From Verrucomicrobiia bacterium (GTDB lineage: Bacteria > Verrucomicrobiota > Verrucomicrobiia > Opitutales > Cerasicoccaceae): a stretch of 64,000 nt of DNA. The stretch lies in the NCBI GenBank assembly GCA_030432235.1, contig JAUIHT010000001.1, positions 248,001-312,000 on the forward strand, given 5' to 3'. The notes below the pieces were generated by a model. It had not been told where the DNA came from, searched no databases, and worked only from the letters and a program-made list of their open reading frames with translations. Both the position numbers and the translations under genes were made by a program. Below are positions 44,106 to 52,065 of this stretch, in pieces; within the stretch, counting starts at the first letter, position 1, and each line of letters opens with the position of its first letter.

Positions 44106-45482
44106 TCACACTTGGTAAGTGACGCCCGGCTCGGGGTCGGTGACCTTGATGTTGGGCGCACGGATGGCCAGCTCCTCATCGAACCACTCGCGTGACTCCG
44201 GGTCGCCGTGAGTCAGGACGATGGCGCGTGGGTCGCGGGCCAGTGCGTAGTCGAGCAGTTCCTCGCGGTCGGCATGGCCGGAGAGGTCGTATTGCTCCAC
44301 GTGCGCGCGAACGGGCGTGGTGTAGTCCAGCGTCTCGAAGAGAAACGATTCGCCGTGTGGTGTGGCCAGGAGCTTGCCGCCGGGAGTGTCCGGGTCGCAG
44401 TAGCCGACAAAGGCAATGGTGCACGAGGGCTCATTGAGGATGGCGGAGGCGTAGTGATAGGATGGCGTGTGCTCGACCATCATGCCGCTGCTGAAAACGT
44501 AGATGCCCTGCTGGCCGGGGCCGCCCCCGGCGGCGGGCAGGCGGTCGAGTGTACGCACGCCGAGTTCCTTCAGCACACTGCGCCCGAAGTTGAGCGCGTT
44601 GGTCTTGCGGGCGATGGCGTCGAAGTAGTCCACCAGGTCGAGGCCCAGGCCGGAGGCGAAGACCGGCACCTGCGGTAGCTCACGCGCGCGAATGGCGTCA
44701 CGCAGCAGGGTAAGGATTTCCTGCATGCGCCCGAGGGCAAAGACGGGCAGCAGTACGCTGCCGCCATGGCTGAGCGTGTCGTGAACGGTCTTGATCAACC
44801 GCGCTACCTCCTGCTCGCGGGTCTTTTCCGGGTTGCGCTCGGTGCGCCCACGGGTGGTTTCCAGCACGATGGTATCGAAATCCTCCTCGGGGAAGCTGGC
44901 GCCGGGCAGCGTACGCTGATTGGTAAAGAGAACGTCTCCGGTGATGAAAATGCTGCGATGGCGGTAGCTCAGCTTGATGCCCGCCGCGCCCGCCACGTGC
45001 CCCGCCGCATAGAGCGTGACGGATAAATCGCGCTCATTGTGGCCGAAGTGCCGCGTATCGCCGTAGGGCAGAGGATGGAGCGCCTCGTCGACGGCGTTGA
45101 TGTCCCCCTTGTTGTAGAGCGGCAGTTCCGCCAGTCCGAGTTCGTCACGTTGCCGCTTCATGACGTTGAGCGAGTTTTTCAACATACGCGCGGCCAGGTA
45201 CTGCGAGGGCCGACTGCACAGGATGGGCGTTTGCGGATGGCGGCGCGCGACCAACGGCAGCGAGCCGAGGTGGTCCAGGTGACAGTGCGTCAGGATGATG
45301 AGGTCCAGCGGCGCCTCGCCGAGCAGGTGCAGGTTGGGGGTGGAAGCTCGACCGATTTCCTTCGGGTCCATCCCCGCATCGATCAGGATGCGGTAAGGGC
45401 CAATCTCCAGCAGGAGCCCACTAGCCCCGATGCGGCGTTGTCGGTTGAGGTCTGTCAGGTTCACGAAAGGCTCTTTATCCAC
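44106..45482 (-). CDS. Beta-CASP metallo-beta-lactamase-fold hydrolase
   Basis: A 458-residue protein. The N-terminal lactamase fold carries the zinc motif THCHLDHLGSLP, a later FITGDVLFTNQRTL (Asp) and metal-binding His. The beta-CASP region has LETTRGRTER and LLPVFALGRMQEIL. The C-terminal SGHADREELLDYA and VLTHGD complete the RNA-processing-type core. It is likely an exonuclease or endonuclease acting on RNA (CPSF73/RNase J-like group). GTG start. The 99-bp gap to thiS is occupied by a palindromic repeat. Confidence 0.88.
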   Translation of the reverse strand: MDKEPFVNLTDLNRQRRIGASGLLLEIGPYRILIDAGMDPKEIGRASTPNLHLLGEAPLDLIILTHCHLDHLGSLPLVARRHPQTPILCSRPSQYLAARMLKNSLNVMKRQRDELGLAELPLYNKGDINAVDEALHPLPYGDTRHFGHNERDLSVTLYAAGHVAGAAGIKLSYRHRSIFITGDVLFTNQRTLPGASFPEEDFDTIVLETTRGRTERNPEKTREQEVARLIKTVHDTLSHGGSVLLPVFALGRMQEILTLLRDAIRARELPQVPVFASGLGLDLVDYFDAIARKTNALNFGRSVLKELGVRTLDRLPAAGGGPGQQGIYVFSSGMMVEHTPSYHYASAILNEPSCTIAFVGYCDPDTPGGKLLATPHGESFLFETLDYTTPVRAHVEQYDLSGHADREELLDYALARDPRAIVLTHGDPESREWFDEELAIRAPNIKVTDPEPGVTYQV

Positions 45483-45483
45483 T

Positions 45484-45579
45484 TTATAATCCGCAGATTA
45501 CGCAGATTAACGCAGATTAGGCTATTTTAAAAAACTCTACGCAGTTCTGAATTTTATCTGCGAAAATCTGCGGATAAAT
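45484..45579. repeat. Intergenic palindrome with CGCAGATTA units
   Basis: The left arm has three CGCAGATTA units at 10-bp spacing (45492-45519); the right arm (about 45550-45578) is their imperfect complement (ATCTGCG...ATCTGCGGAT). It fills the thiS to beta-CASP hydrolase gap and could form a long hairpin in the transcript. It resembles scattered intergenic palindromic elements. Confidence 0.75.
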
Positions 45580-45581
45580 GA

Positions 45582-45782
45582 TCACCCGCCCGCGACGATG
45601 CGGACGATCTCCAGCACGTCGCCGTCGGCCAGTTGCGTTTCCTTGGCCTCGGCCTGGGTGAGGGCTTCGCGGTTGCGCTCGACCACCACGCGCTCTGGGG
45701 CCAGCCCGAGCGTTTCGATGAACGCCGTGAGCGATTGCCCCTCGGGAGCCTCATGCGATTGTCCGTTGGCGGTGATGGTCAT
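45582..45782 (-). CDS. thiS: ThiS sulfur carrier protein
   Basis: A 66-residue ubiquitin-fold protein. It starts MTITANGQSHEAPEGQSL and ends in the obligatory Gly-Gly (VRIVAGG), the site adenylated and thiocarboxylated by ThiF to donate sulfur for the thiazole of thiamine. The central ERVVVERNREAL is typical. The partner thiH gene lies 0.75 kb upstream on the same strand, but an inverted PEP-CTERM gene separates them and thiG is not in the window. Confidence 0.9.
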   Translation of the reverse strand: MTITANGQSHEAPEGQSLTAFIETLGLAPERVVVERNREALTQAEAKETQLADGDVLEIVRIVAGG

Positions 45783-45930
45783 GGGAGGAAGTAAAAAGCA
45801 GAAAGCAGGTAGTTGAAAGTTTTAATAAAACACACTGCCGAATGCTTATGTTTTAGCAATAATCACGTGTAAGATTATCATGAAGCATACGCTCTAAATA
45901 ATATTGACGTAGAGATATGTTGTTTTTGAG

Positions 45931-46479
45931 ATGCATAATATGAGTAAACTACTGCTCTTCGCTTCGCTACTAGCTTTTTTTGCTTCAGGCAGCACTCAAG
46001 CTGCCATGACCATCTCCCAACAGGACGTGGGCGAGAGTTCTAGGCAATTCACATTCACCTATGTCGGTGATGGAACCTATACGAGTGGAGGTACCGAAGT
46101 GGGCGACGGGCTTGTCTGGGGAGGCTTGGAGTTAGGCGATCAAAGCACGCAAGTGAGCAATACCCTCGAAGGAAGCGCATCAAGCGTAACGATGGATGTC
46201 ATTTTCTATTTTAACTCTGGTGGGAATAACTACATCAACGGATTCTTAAGTCTGGGCAGCAACCAATGGACCATCACGGGTGGATCGTTTACGATTGAAG
46301 TTGCGAACCGTGATTACCAGATACCGGCAGCTCCATTAGAGACCTTGGCTATTGGGAACTATGTCGGCACTAGTTCCGCACTCGTACCAGTCGCGGTCCC
46401 TGAGCCATCCACCTACGCCCTCATCTTTGGGCTGGCAGCCTGCGGCCTGGTAGCCTATTGCCGCCGGAAAATCCGCTAG
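45931..46479 (+). CDS. PEP-CTERM sorting-domain protein
   Basis: A 182-residue secreted protein: signal peptide (about residues 5-24, ending STQAA), a beta-rich, Gly/Ser/Thr-rich body, then the canonical tail VPEPSTYALIFGLAACGLVA and YCRRKIR. It is predicted to be exported and processed by an exosortase such as the one at 4076. Start ATG 45931 or 45940. The gene and its leader are AT-richer than their surroundings. It sits inverted between thiH and thiS. Confidence 0.9.
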   Translation: MHNMSKLLLFASLLAFFASGSTQAAMTISQQDVGESSRQFTFTYVGDGTYTSGGTEVGDGLVWGGLELGDQSTQVSNTLEGSASSVTMDVIFYFNSGGNNYINGFLSLGSNQWTITGGSFTIEVANRDYQIPAAPLETLAIGNYVGTSSALVPVAVPEPSTYALIFGLAACGLVAYCRRKIR

Positions 46480-46528
46480 TCGGCTGCTCCTGCGTACGCT
46501 AGGTGCCTTGCATTTGCTTAGGTTTGCC

Positions 46529-47728
46529 TCAGCTCGCGGTAGCGAGCGCGGCATCGTGGTCCTTCCAGACGGCTTCGTAGCCCTGGGCGCGAATCATGGC
46601 GGCGATGGCGGCGGGGGGGCGTTCGTCGGCGATGTGGAACTGTTCGCCGGCTTGGTCCTCGGCGGCGGCCCAAGTGGTTTCGTCAAAGGCGTCGTAACCG
46701 CCGGGCTCGGTCGAGCTGCCCGCGCTCATCAGGGTAACGCCTAGGCGCACGAGTCCGTCGCGGAGGTTGGCCGGCTCGCGGGTGGAAAGAGTGACGCCGG
46801 CGTGCGGCAGCAGCATACGCAGCGCGCAGACCGTCTGCGTCATTTCGCGGTCGGACATGAGAAAGCTTGGGTCGGGCTGGAAACCACCTGCCGCCGGGCG
46901 CATCCGCGGCAGACTGATGGAGACCTGCGCCTTCCAGCACTTGCGCAAAAGGTATCGTGCATGGGCGGCGACGGCCAGCGCCTCGTAACGCCAGTCGTGC
47001 AGGCCAAACAGTGCGCCGATGCCGAGGCGGCGGAAGCCCGCCTGGTAACCGCGTTCGGGCGTATCCATGCGCCAGGCGTAGTATTTTTTCGGCCCGGCGG
47101 TGTGGAGCACCTCGTAGGTGGGGCGGTGGTAGGTCTCCTGGTAAACGATGAGCGCCTCGGCCCCGGCCACGACCAGCGGGCGGTAGTCCTCGGCTTCCAT
47201 CGGTCCGAGCTCGATGCTGACGCCCGGCATGTGCGGCAGGCAGCGCCGCACGCACTCCTCCACGTAGCCGTTGGAGACGTACTTGGGGTGCTCGCCCGCC
47301 ACCAGCAGCAGCGAGCGGAAGCCCTGCCGCGCCAGCTTGGCCGTCTGCTCCTCGACCGTCTCGATCGGAATCGTGATGCGCGGGATGTCGTTGTGCCGCG
47401 AAAACCCGCAGTAGGTGCAGACGTTCACGCACTCGTTCGATAAATAGAGCGGGGCGAAGAGCCGCACGGCCTTGCCGAAAAAGCGCTGGGTCAGCCGCTG
47501 CGAGTGCGCCGCCAGCGTCTCCAAGTGCGCGCCTGCCGCCGGAGAGAGCAGCGCCGCGAAATCTTCCAACGACTCCGCCTGCCCGCACCGCAGGATGGCC
47601 TCGACCCGGGCGGCGTCCGCATGACGGCTGCGGTAGGCCAGCTCGGTCAACGGCAGCCGGGCGAACTCGGCGGAGAAGCTGTCCGCAGGCGCCTCCTCAG
47701 GCAAATGGTACTTCGACGGTCTCGACAT
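46529..47728 (-). CDS. thiH: 2-iminoacetate synthase
   Basis: A 399-residue radical-SAM lyase cleaving tyrosine to dehydroglycine for thiazole synthesis. The cluster motif CVNVCTYCGFS is present, with YLSNECVN before it. LLLVAGEHPKYVSNGYVEECVRRC and VYQETYHRPTYEVLH match ThiH. The start is taken at 47728 (MSRPSKYHLP). No TPP riboswitch was recognised upstream; the 5' region instead holds a 30-bp-arm palindrome. Confidence 0.93.
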   Translation of the reverse strand: MSRPSKYHLPEEAPADSFSAEFARLPLTELAYRSRHADAARVEAILRCGQAESLEDFAALLSPAAGAHLETLAAHSQRLTQRFFGKAVRLFAPLYLSNECVNVCTYCGFSRHNDIPRITIPIETVEEQTAKLARQGFRSLLLVAGEHPKYVSNGYVEECVRRCLPHMPGVSIELGPMEAEDYRPLVVAGAEALIVYQETYHRPTYEVLHTAGPKKYYAWRMDTPERGYQAGFRRLGIGALFGLHDWRYEALAVAAHARYLLRKCWKAQVSISLPRMRPAAGGFQPDPSFLMSDREMTQTVCALRMLLPHAGVTLSTREPANLRDGLVRLGVTLMSAGSSTEPGGYDAFDETTWAAAEDQAGEQFHIADERPPAAIAAMIRAQGYEAVWKDHDAALATAS

Positions 47729-47813
47729 CGTGAATCTTTCCACGATCCCGAATGCGCGCCGGTTTGTCAAGGGGGCGGGCTATATGCCAACTCTGATTAT
47801 GTGTAATAGGATG

Positions 47814-47880
47814 ATTTGCCACGGAGACACAGAGGACACGGAGAAATCGGCTCTGTGTCCTCTGCGTCTCCGTGGCAAAT
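47814..47880. repeat. Palindromic repeat with 30-bp arms
   Basis: Left arm 47814-47843 (contains GCCACGGAGACACAGAGGAC) and right arm 47851-47880 are inverted copies with two mismatches and a 7-bp loop. It lies 7 bp beyond the FecR-domain gene stop and may end that transcript. It resembles widely scattered CCACGGAGACACGGAG-type intergenic elements. Confidence 0.85.
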
Positions 47881-47887
47881 ACTAGAG

Positions 47888-48658
47888 TTACTGCGCCTCG
47901 TCCATCATGTCCTTCATCATGGAGGCGGCGCCGGTGATGGCCTCAAACTGCTTGGCGGGCATGGTATCCGGGGCCATTTCTGCGCCCTCAATGGTGTCTT
48001 CGGGGGAGAGCATGCCCTCGACGTTGACCACGGTCTGGTTGCCCACGGGCATTTCCAGGCCACCGGGGCCGGTGAGCATGGCTGAGCCTTCTGCCACGCC
48101 GAAGCCCCAGGCGATGGCTGTGCCGATGGGGGTGGTTTTGTAGGCCCGCCCGCCGCCGGCCTTGGGGACGCGAGTCATCTCGAAGCGTTCGCTTTTGCGC
48201 AGCTTCATCCACCAGTCGGTGCCGCGGATGCCCGCGCTGTAGGAAAGGGCGTGGATGACAAAACTGTCGTTGGCGCCGAGCTTCTTCACGCTGCCGACGA
48301 CATCTCCCTCGATTAGGCGGAGTTGGGCCTTGGTGACGTCGGGGAGCTCACCGCCGATGCTGGAGTCCTTGCGTTGGTCGAGGTATTCCTGGATGTGTAC
48401 GCGGCTCTCGGGTTTGACCAGCAGCGTGGAGCCGCTGGAAAAAAGCAGGACGGCCTTGCTCTGTATCTTGGTGATGACGACGTTGTCCGGGCTCAGTTTG
48501 TAACCTTTCATCAGGACCTTTTGCGGCCCTTCGGGATTCTCCTGAAAATAGGCGTCGCCGCTGACGCGCGCCACCAGGATGTCGCCAGGGGCCATTTCGG
48601 CGTGAAGTGCGGCGGTGCAGAGGAGTGGTACGAAGAGCAGGCAAAGGCGGGTAAACAT
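47888..48658 (-). CDS. Secreted FecR-domain protein
   Basis: A 256-residue exported protein with signal peptide MFTRLCLLFVPLLCTAALHA. The body contains a FecR-type region: VLLFSSGSTLLVKPESRVHI, GDVVGSVKKLGANDSFVIHALSYSAGIRGTDW. Classical FecR proteins are anti-sigma sensors, but no sigma factor or TonB receptor gene is adjacent, so this may be a structural FecR-like protein. The ATG at 48658 coincides with the signal peptide; the longer upstream frame is rejected. It is divergent from hom. Confidence 0.85.
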   Translation of the reverse strand: MFTRLCLLFVPLLCTAALHAEMAPGDILVARVSGDAYFQENPEGPQKVLMKGYKLSPDNVVITKIQSKAVLLFSSGSTLLVKPESRVHIQEYLDQRKDSSIGGELPDVTKAQLRLIEGDVVGSVKKLGANDSFVIHALSYSAGIRGTDWWMKLRKSERFEMTRVPKAGGGRAYKTTPIGTAIAWGFGVAEGSAMLTGPGGLEMPVGNQTVVNVEGMLSPEDTIEGAEMAPDTMPAKQFEAITGAASMMKDMMDEAQ

Positions 48659-48766
48659 GTGCCCCAGTAATACGATTTTCGGCGAAAGTCTCAAGCGGGG
48701 AATTGCCCGTGGTCGGTGGGGATTCCTGTTGCCTCGCGTGAGGTGATTTGCCTGACTGGCACGCTT

Positions 48767-50101
48767 ATGGCGGACAAAAAGAGCATACGCATTGGCATTC
48801 TGGGCTTCGGTACGGTCGGGCAGGGGGTGTGGAAGCACCTTACGCAGGACAAGGCCGCGCTGGAGCGCCGCCTGGGCGTGAAGCTCGTCCTGGCCCGGGC
48901 CTCCGTGTCGGACCTGAAAAAGAAGCGCGCGGTCAAGCTGCCCAAGTCAAAGCTGACCGCCGACTCCTTTGCCATCGTGGACGACCCCTCCATTGATATC
49001 GTCTGCGAACTCATCGGCGGCACCACCCTGGCCCGCGAGCTGACCCTCCGCGCCCTGGCCAACGGCAAGACCGTCGTCACGGCGAACAAGGCGCTCCTCT
49101 GCGAGCACGGCGAGGAACTCTTCGAGGCGGCTCGCAAGGAGGGCGTGCATTACTTTTTCGAGGCCAGCGTGGCCGGCGGCATTCCCATTATCAAAACCCT
49201 GCGCGAGGGCCTTATCGCCAACCGCTTTCCGCTCATCTACGGCATCCTTAACGGCACCACCAACTACATGCTCACCCGCATGGAGCGCGAGGGCATCTCC
49301 TACGAGGACGTGCTCGGTGAGGCCCGCCGCCTGGGCTACGTGGAGGCCGACGAGGCGCTCGACCTCGACGGCGTCGACGCCGCGCACAAGGCCGTCATCC
49401 TGGCCTACCTTGCCCACGGCAAATGGGTCTCGCTGAACGACATGTTCGTCGAGGGCATCCGCAAGATCACCGCGCAGGACGTCGAATACGCGCGGCAGCT
49501 CGGCTACAAAATAAAGCTGCTCGCCGTCATCCAGCGCGACTTCGACAAGGAAGCCCTCTCCGTGCGCCTGCACCCGGCGCTGATCAAGAAGTCCGAGCTG
49601 ATGGCCCAGGTCGACATGGTCTTCAACGGCGTCAGCTTGACCGGGGACGTCGTCGGCACGACCCTGCTCGTCGGTCGTGGAGCCGGGCAGGACGCCACCG
49701 CCAGCGCCGTCATCAGTGACATCGCCGACGCCGTTTACGCCATCCAGGGCGGGCCCGCCCCCGCCATCTCCGAGGAGGACGCGGAGGTCTACGACGCCCT
49801 TGGCGCCGGGCTCCGCCTGGCCAAGCCGCAGGACATCGCCAGCGCTTACTACCTGCGCCTGCGCGTGAAGGACCAGAAGGGCGTCCTGGCCAAAGTCGCG
49901 CGTGTCTTCGCCGACGCCGGGCTCTCCGTCGCGACGATGATCCAGCACGAAGACCCCGGCTCCAACAGCGCCGTGCTCATTTTCACCACCCACCTCTCCA
50001 ACGAAGCCGCCGCCGCGAAAGCCGTCGCCAAACTGGAGAACCTCGACGCCGTTCTGGAAACACCGTTCCTCCTGCGCATTTTTAATCCCCCGCCGATGTG
50101 A
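48767..50101 (+). CDS. hom: Homoserine dehydrogenase
   Basis: A 444-residue enzyme reducing aspartate semialdehyde to homoserine for threonine and methionine. The Rossmann motif GILGFGTVGQGVWKHL is at the N-terminus. The catalytic block is GILNGTTNYMLTRME and LGYVEADEALDLDGVDAAHK (Asp and Lys). A C-terminal ACT domain (about 365-440, LRLRVKDQKGVLAKVARVFA) implies feedback control, probably by threonine. ATG 48767 is used because MADKKSIRIGILG fits the family. Confidence 0.95.
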   Translation: MADKKSIRIGILGFGTVGQGVWKHLTQDKAALERRLGVKLVLARASVSDLKKKRAVKLPKSKLTADSFAIVDDPSIDIVCELIGGTTLARELTLRALANGKTVVTANKALLCEHGEELFEAARKEGVHYFFEASVAGGIPIIKTLREGLIANRFPLIYGILNGTTNYMLTRMEREGISYEDVLGEARRLGYVEADEALDLDGVDAAHKAVILAYLAHGKWVSLNDMFVEGIRKITAQDVEYARQLGYKIKLLAVIQRDFDKEALSVRLHPALIKKSELMAQVDMVFNGVSLTGDVVGTTLLVGRGAGQDATASAVISDIADAVYAIQGGPAPAISEEDAEVYDALGAGLRLAKPQDIASAYYLRLRVKDQKGVLAKVARVFADAGLSVATMIQHEDPGSNSAVLIFTTHLSNEAAAAKAVAKLENLDAVLETPFLLRIFNPPPM

Positions 50102-50231
50102 GGGTGGCATAAAACGCACATAGCGATGGGGGAAACAATTTGTGTCTATTTAAGATATGAAGGAGTAAATATCTAGAACATAGTATACTTGTTGCACTCA
50201 CTTATTCGAACTATTAATCTGTAGGGTAGGT

Positions 50232-51371
50232 CTATTCCGAGGAGAACCCAGACAAGTGAGCTGAGAGATCCATTATAAACCATTTTTCAGTTGAAATGGA
50301 CTTATCTTTTACTGCCATTATTTGAAGCGTTGAATTAGCTCTCTTAGAAGCAATCGAAACGCATGTCAGATGCGTGCTATCGTCTACTCCTTGCCAAACA
50401 ACGCGTCCCCAAGAAGTCCCGTCCGCGTAGTCGAACTGCCTCAAGTGGGCAGGGGAATATCTGGTGTCTATGTGCCAATTTAGTCCTGGTGGAATATTAA
50501 TCAGTGAAGGAGGAGGTCGATGGACCATTTGTTCTACGGAGCTCCTGTTGTCATGGTTCACGAAAATATACATTATAACATTCTCATATTGGACAACGAG
50601 CTTGTTATACATGTCACTGACCTGTGCTCCTGTGGGGACAACGATTGTTGCATCCGCAGCAATATCATTATAGACGTCAAACCGAAAACTATTTGGGTCC
50701 ATCGACTTAAGTTCTTCTTCGAATAACTTAAGCAAATAATCTACACCTACATGATAAGGAGTAGTGGAACGTATCTCATTGAATGGACTGTTGGAAATAT
50801 TAATAGTTTCTTGGGTTGTCTGCACACCGGTATAACTCTCGTTTTGATATTTTTCTGCTGGAGGGGCCTCTGTCGCACTATCGGTCGTCGAATTATTGGC
50901 ATCTGAAGTTATTCCTGAATCAAGTGGTGAAATGAGTAATCGTTCTTCAAGGTGCTCATTCCAAGTAGTTGATTGTAGGTTGCTTAAAGTATTGCCTAGT
51001 TTTAAGTCTGTTAAGAGGAGCCCGTGCTTTTTTAGGCGAAGCGGAATTGTATTTGTGAGGGAATAAGCAATATCATTTCTCGTGGGCTGCGATTCTGGCG
51101 AGTCACCTCGTATGGATGAAGAAATCAATTCCTTTATTTCTTCTGGAGGCGGAGGAGAGTTGTCTGTACTTGAAATACGAAGCTGTGCCACGAGATCTTC
51201 TTCTGATGTGAAGTACCACGATAGAGTGATTGTTTGGGCCTCCGCTTCTGGCCGTATCTGAGCCCATATCCAAGCAGCGGCGAGAGACGCGGTAACTGCA
51301 AATAGAAAGGCTCCGATTGGGTGCTGGAGGGTAAAATCACTACACAGTTTATAGAACCTTCTTATATGCAT
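50232..51371 (-). CDS. Orphan membrane-anchored protein in AT-rich islet
   Basis: A 379-residue protein with one N-terminal membrane helix (about 18-37, IGAFLFAVTASLAAAWIWA) and a large predicted extracytoplasmic part. That part includes Ser/Thr/Asn-rich stretches (about 135-160) and a C-terminal region rich in Trp/His. I recognise no family. Base composition and codon choice are clearly AT-richer than hom and the MscS gene on either side, suggesting acquired DNA. The ATG at 51371 is the only good start and lies in a small ATGCATAT palindrome. Confidence 0.65.
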   Translation of the reverse strand: MHIRRFYKLCSDFTLQHPIGAFLFAVTASLAAAWIWAQIRPEAEAQTITLSWYFTSEEDLVAQLRISSTDNSPPPPEEIKELISSSIRGDSPESQPTRNDIAYSLTNTIPLRLKKHGLLLTDLKLGNTLSNLQSTTWNEHLEERLLISPLDSGITSDANNSTTDSATEAPPAEKYQNESYTGVQTTQETINISNSPFNEIRSTTPYHVGVDYLLKLFEEELKSMDPNSFRFDVYNDIAADATIVVPTGAQVSDMYNKLVVQYENVIMYIFVNHDNRSSVEQMVHRPPPSLINIPPGLNWHIDTRYSPAHLRQFDYADGTSWGRVVWQGVDDSTHLTCVSIASKRANSTLQIMAVKDKSISTEKWFIMDLSAHLSGFSSE

Positions 51372-51633
51372 ATGCAGAGGCTTTGGTAAGTAGGTTGAGT
51401 TATTATATGCTCAAAGCAAATTTGTTTCACTGAAGAGTAGCTGAGCAATTACTAGATATTTTTAAGGGGTGCGCGAGTATAAATCATTAGCATTTGTTCT
51501 TAAATCGGTTCTCTAATTAGATATAATATGATGAGTTAGATAATATGTAAAATTCTACAAATATCCTCTAACGTGATGGACCACTGCAATGGGAAAAGGA
51601 TGATGTCAGAAGACGAGTGAATGTGGACAGACC
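51372..51633. other. AT-rich non-coding stretch
   Basis: No convincing gene on either strand. It contains the upstream region of the orphan membrane protein gene and AT-rich sequence rich in short TA tracts. No RNA gene was recognised. Confidence 0.5.
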
Positions 51634-51948
51634 GTAAATCTTGAAAAGTCGGCTGTAAATCCCGCCGCGACGACTGCGAGCATAAGGGAGCTTAATGTAG
51701 ATGGCCGAAAGTGCTATGTAAGTCTAATTCGGAGCGCGGATAGATTGAGAAAGTTCGCTGTAAATCTGCATCGAACGGGTGTAAATGGTCTTCGGATGAG
51801 CGTAAATGGCCATCGGAGCGATGTCATATGCCGTCGGAGTGGTGTAAATTATCATCTGAAGGCCGTAAGTGAGAGTCCGGCGGATGTAAGTCTTCGTCGT
51901 AGGGCTGTCAGTTGTCACCGCAGCACTGTAAATATCCGCCGGGGGATA
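51634..51948. repeat. Array of fifteen degenerate 21-bp units
   Basis: Units begin at 51634 and recur every 21 bp without any insertion or deletion (51655, 51676, and so on to 51928). Most start GTAAAT or GTAAGT, and many have CGGAG at positions 13-17. The plus frame is open through the array (heptads such as VNGHRSD), with no upstream start before a TTG at 51745. The minus frame is open at 51724-51918, giving heptads such as IYAHPKT. Either a degenerate coding repeat or a helically phased binding array is possible. Confidence 0.85.
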
Positions 51949-51956
51949 TGGGCTGA

Positions 51957-52055
51957 GGATACGAGTTTTTTACAGGAAGATCGGGAAGAGCGGAAAGGCT
52001 GTGTTTCGTTTATCTTTCCGTCCTTTCCGCTCTTTCTGTTTAAAATTTCGTATCC
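51957..52055. repeat. Long imperfect inverted repeat after MscS gene
   Basis: Outer arms GGATACGA / TCGTATCC and inner arms AGAGCGGAAAGG (51987-51998) / CCTTTCCGCTCT (52022-52033) form one extended hairpin. It starts 11 bp beyond the stop of the MscS-type gene, so it is a candidate transcription end or REP-like element. Confidence 0.75.
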
Positions 52056-52065
52056 AGGGAAAGCG

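Noticed and set aside
47729-47887. TPP riboswitch before thiH
   Set aside because: No CTGAGA or related TPP core on the minus strand; the interval is filled by the palindromic repeat.
51634-51948. CRISPR array
   Set aside because: The 21-bp units follow each other directly with no unique spacers, are degenerate, and no cas genes are present.
51978-51991. Sequence similar to a sequencing-adapter start (AGATCGGGAAGAGC)
   Set aside because: It has an extra G compared with the adapter, lies inside a long inverted repeat with a matching partner arm, and the flanking sequence is continuous, so it is genomic.
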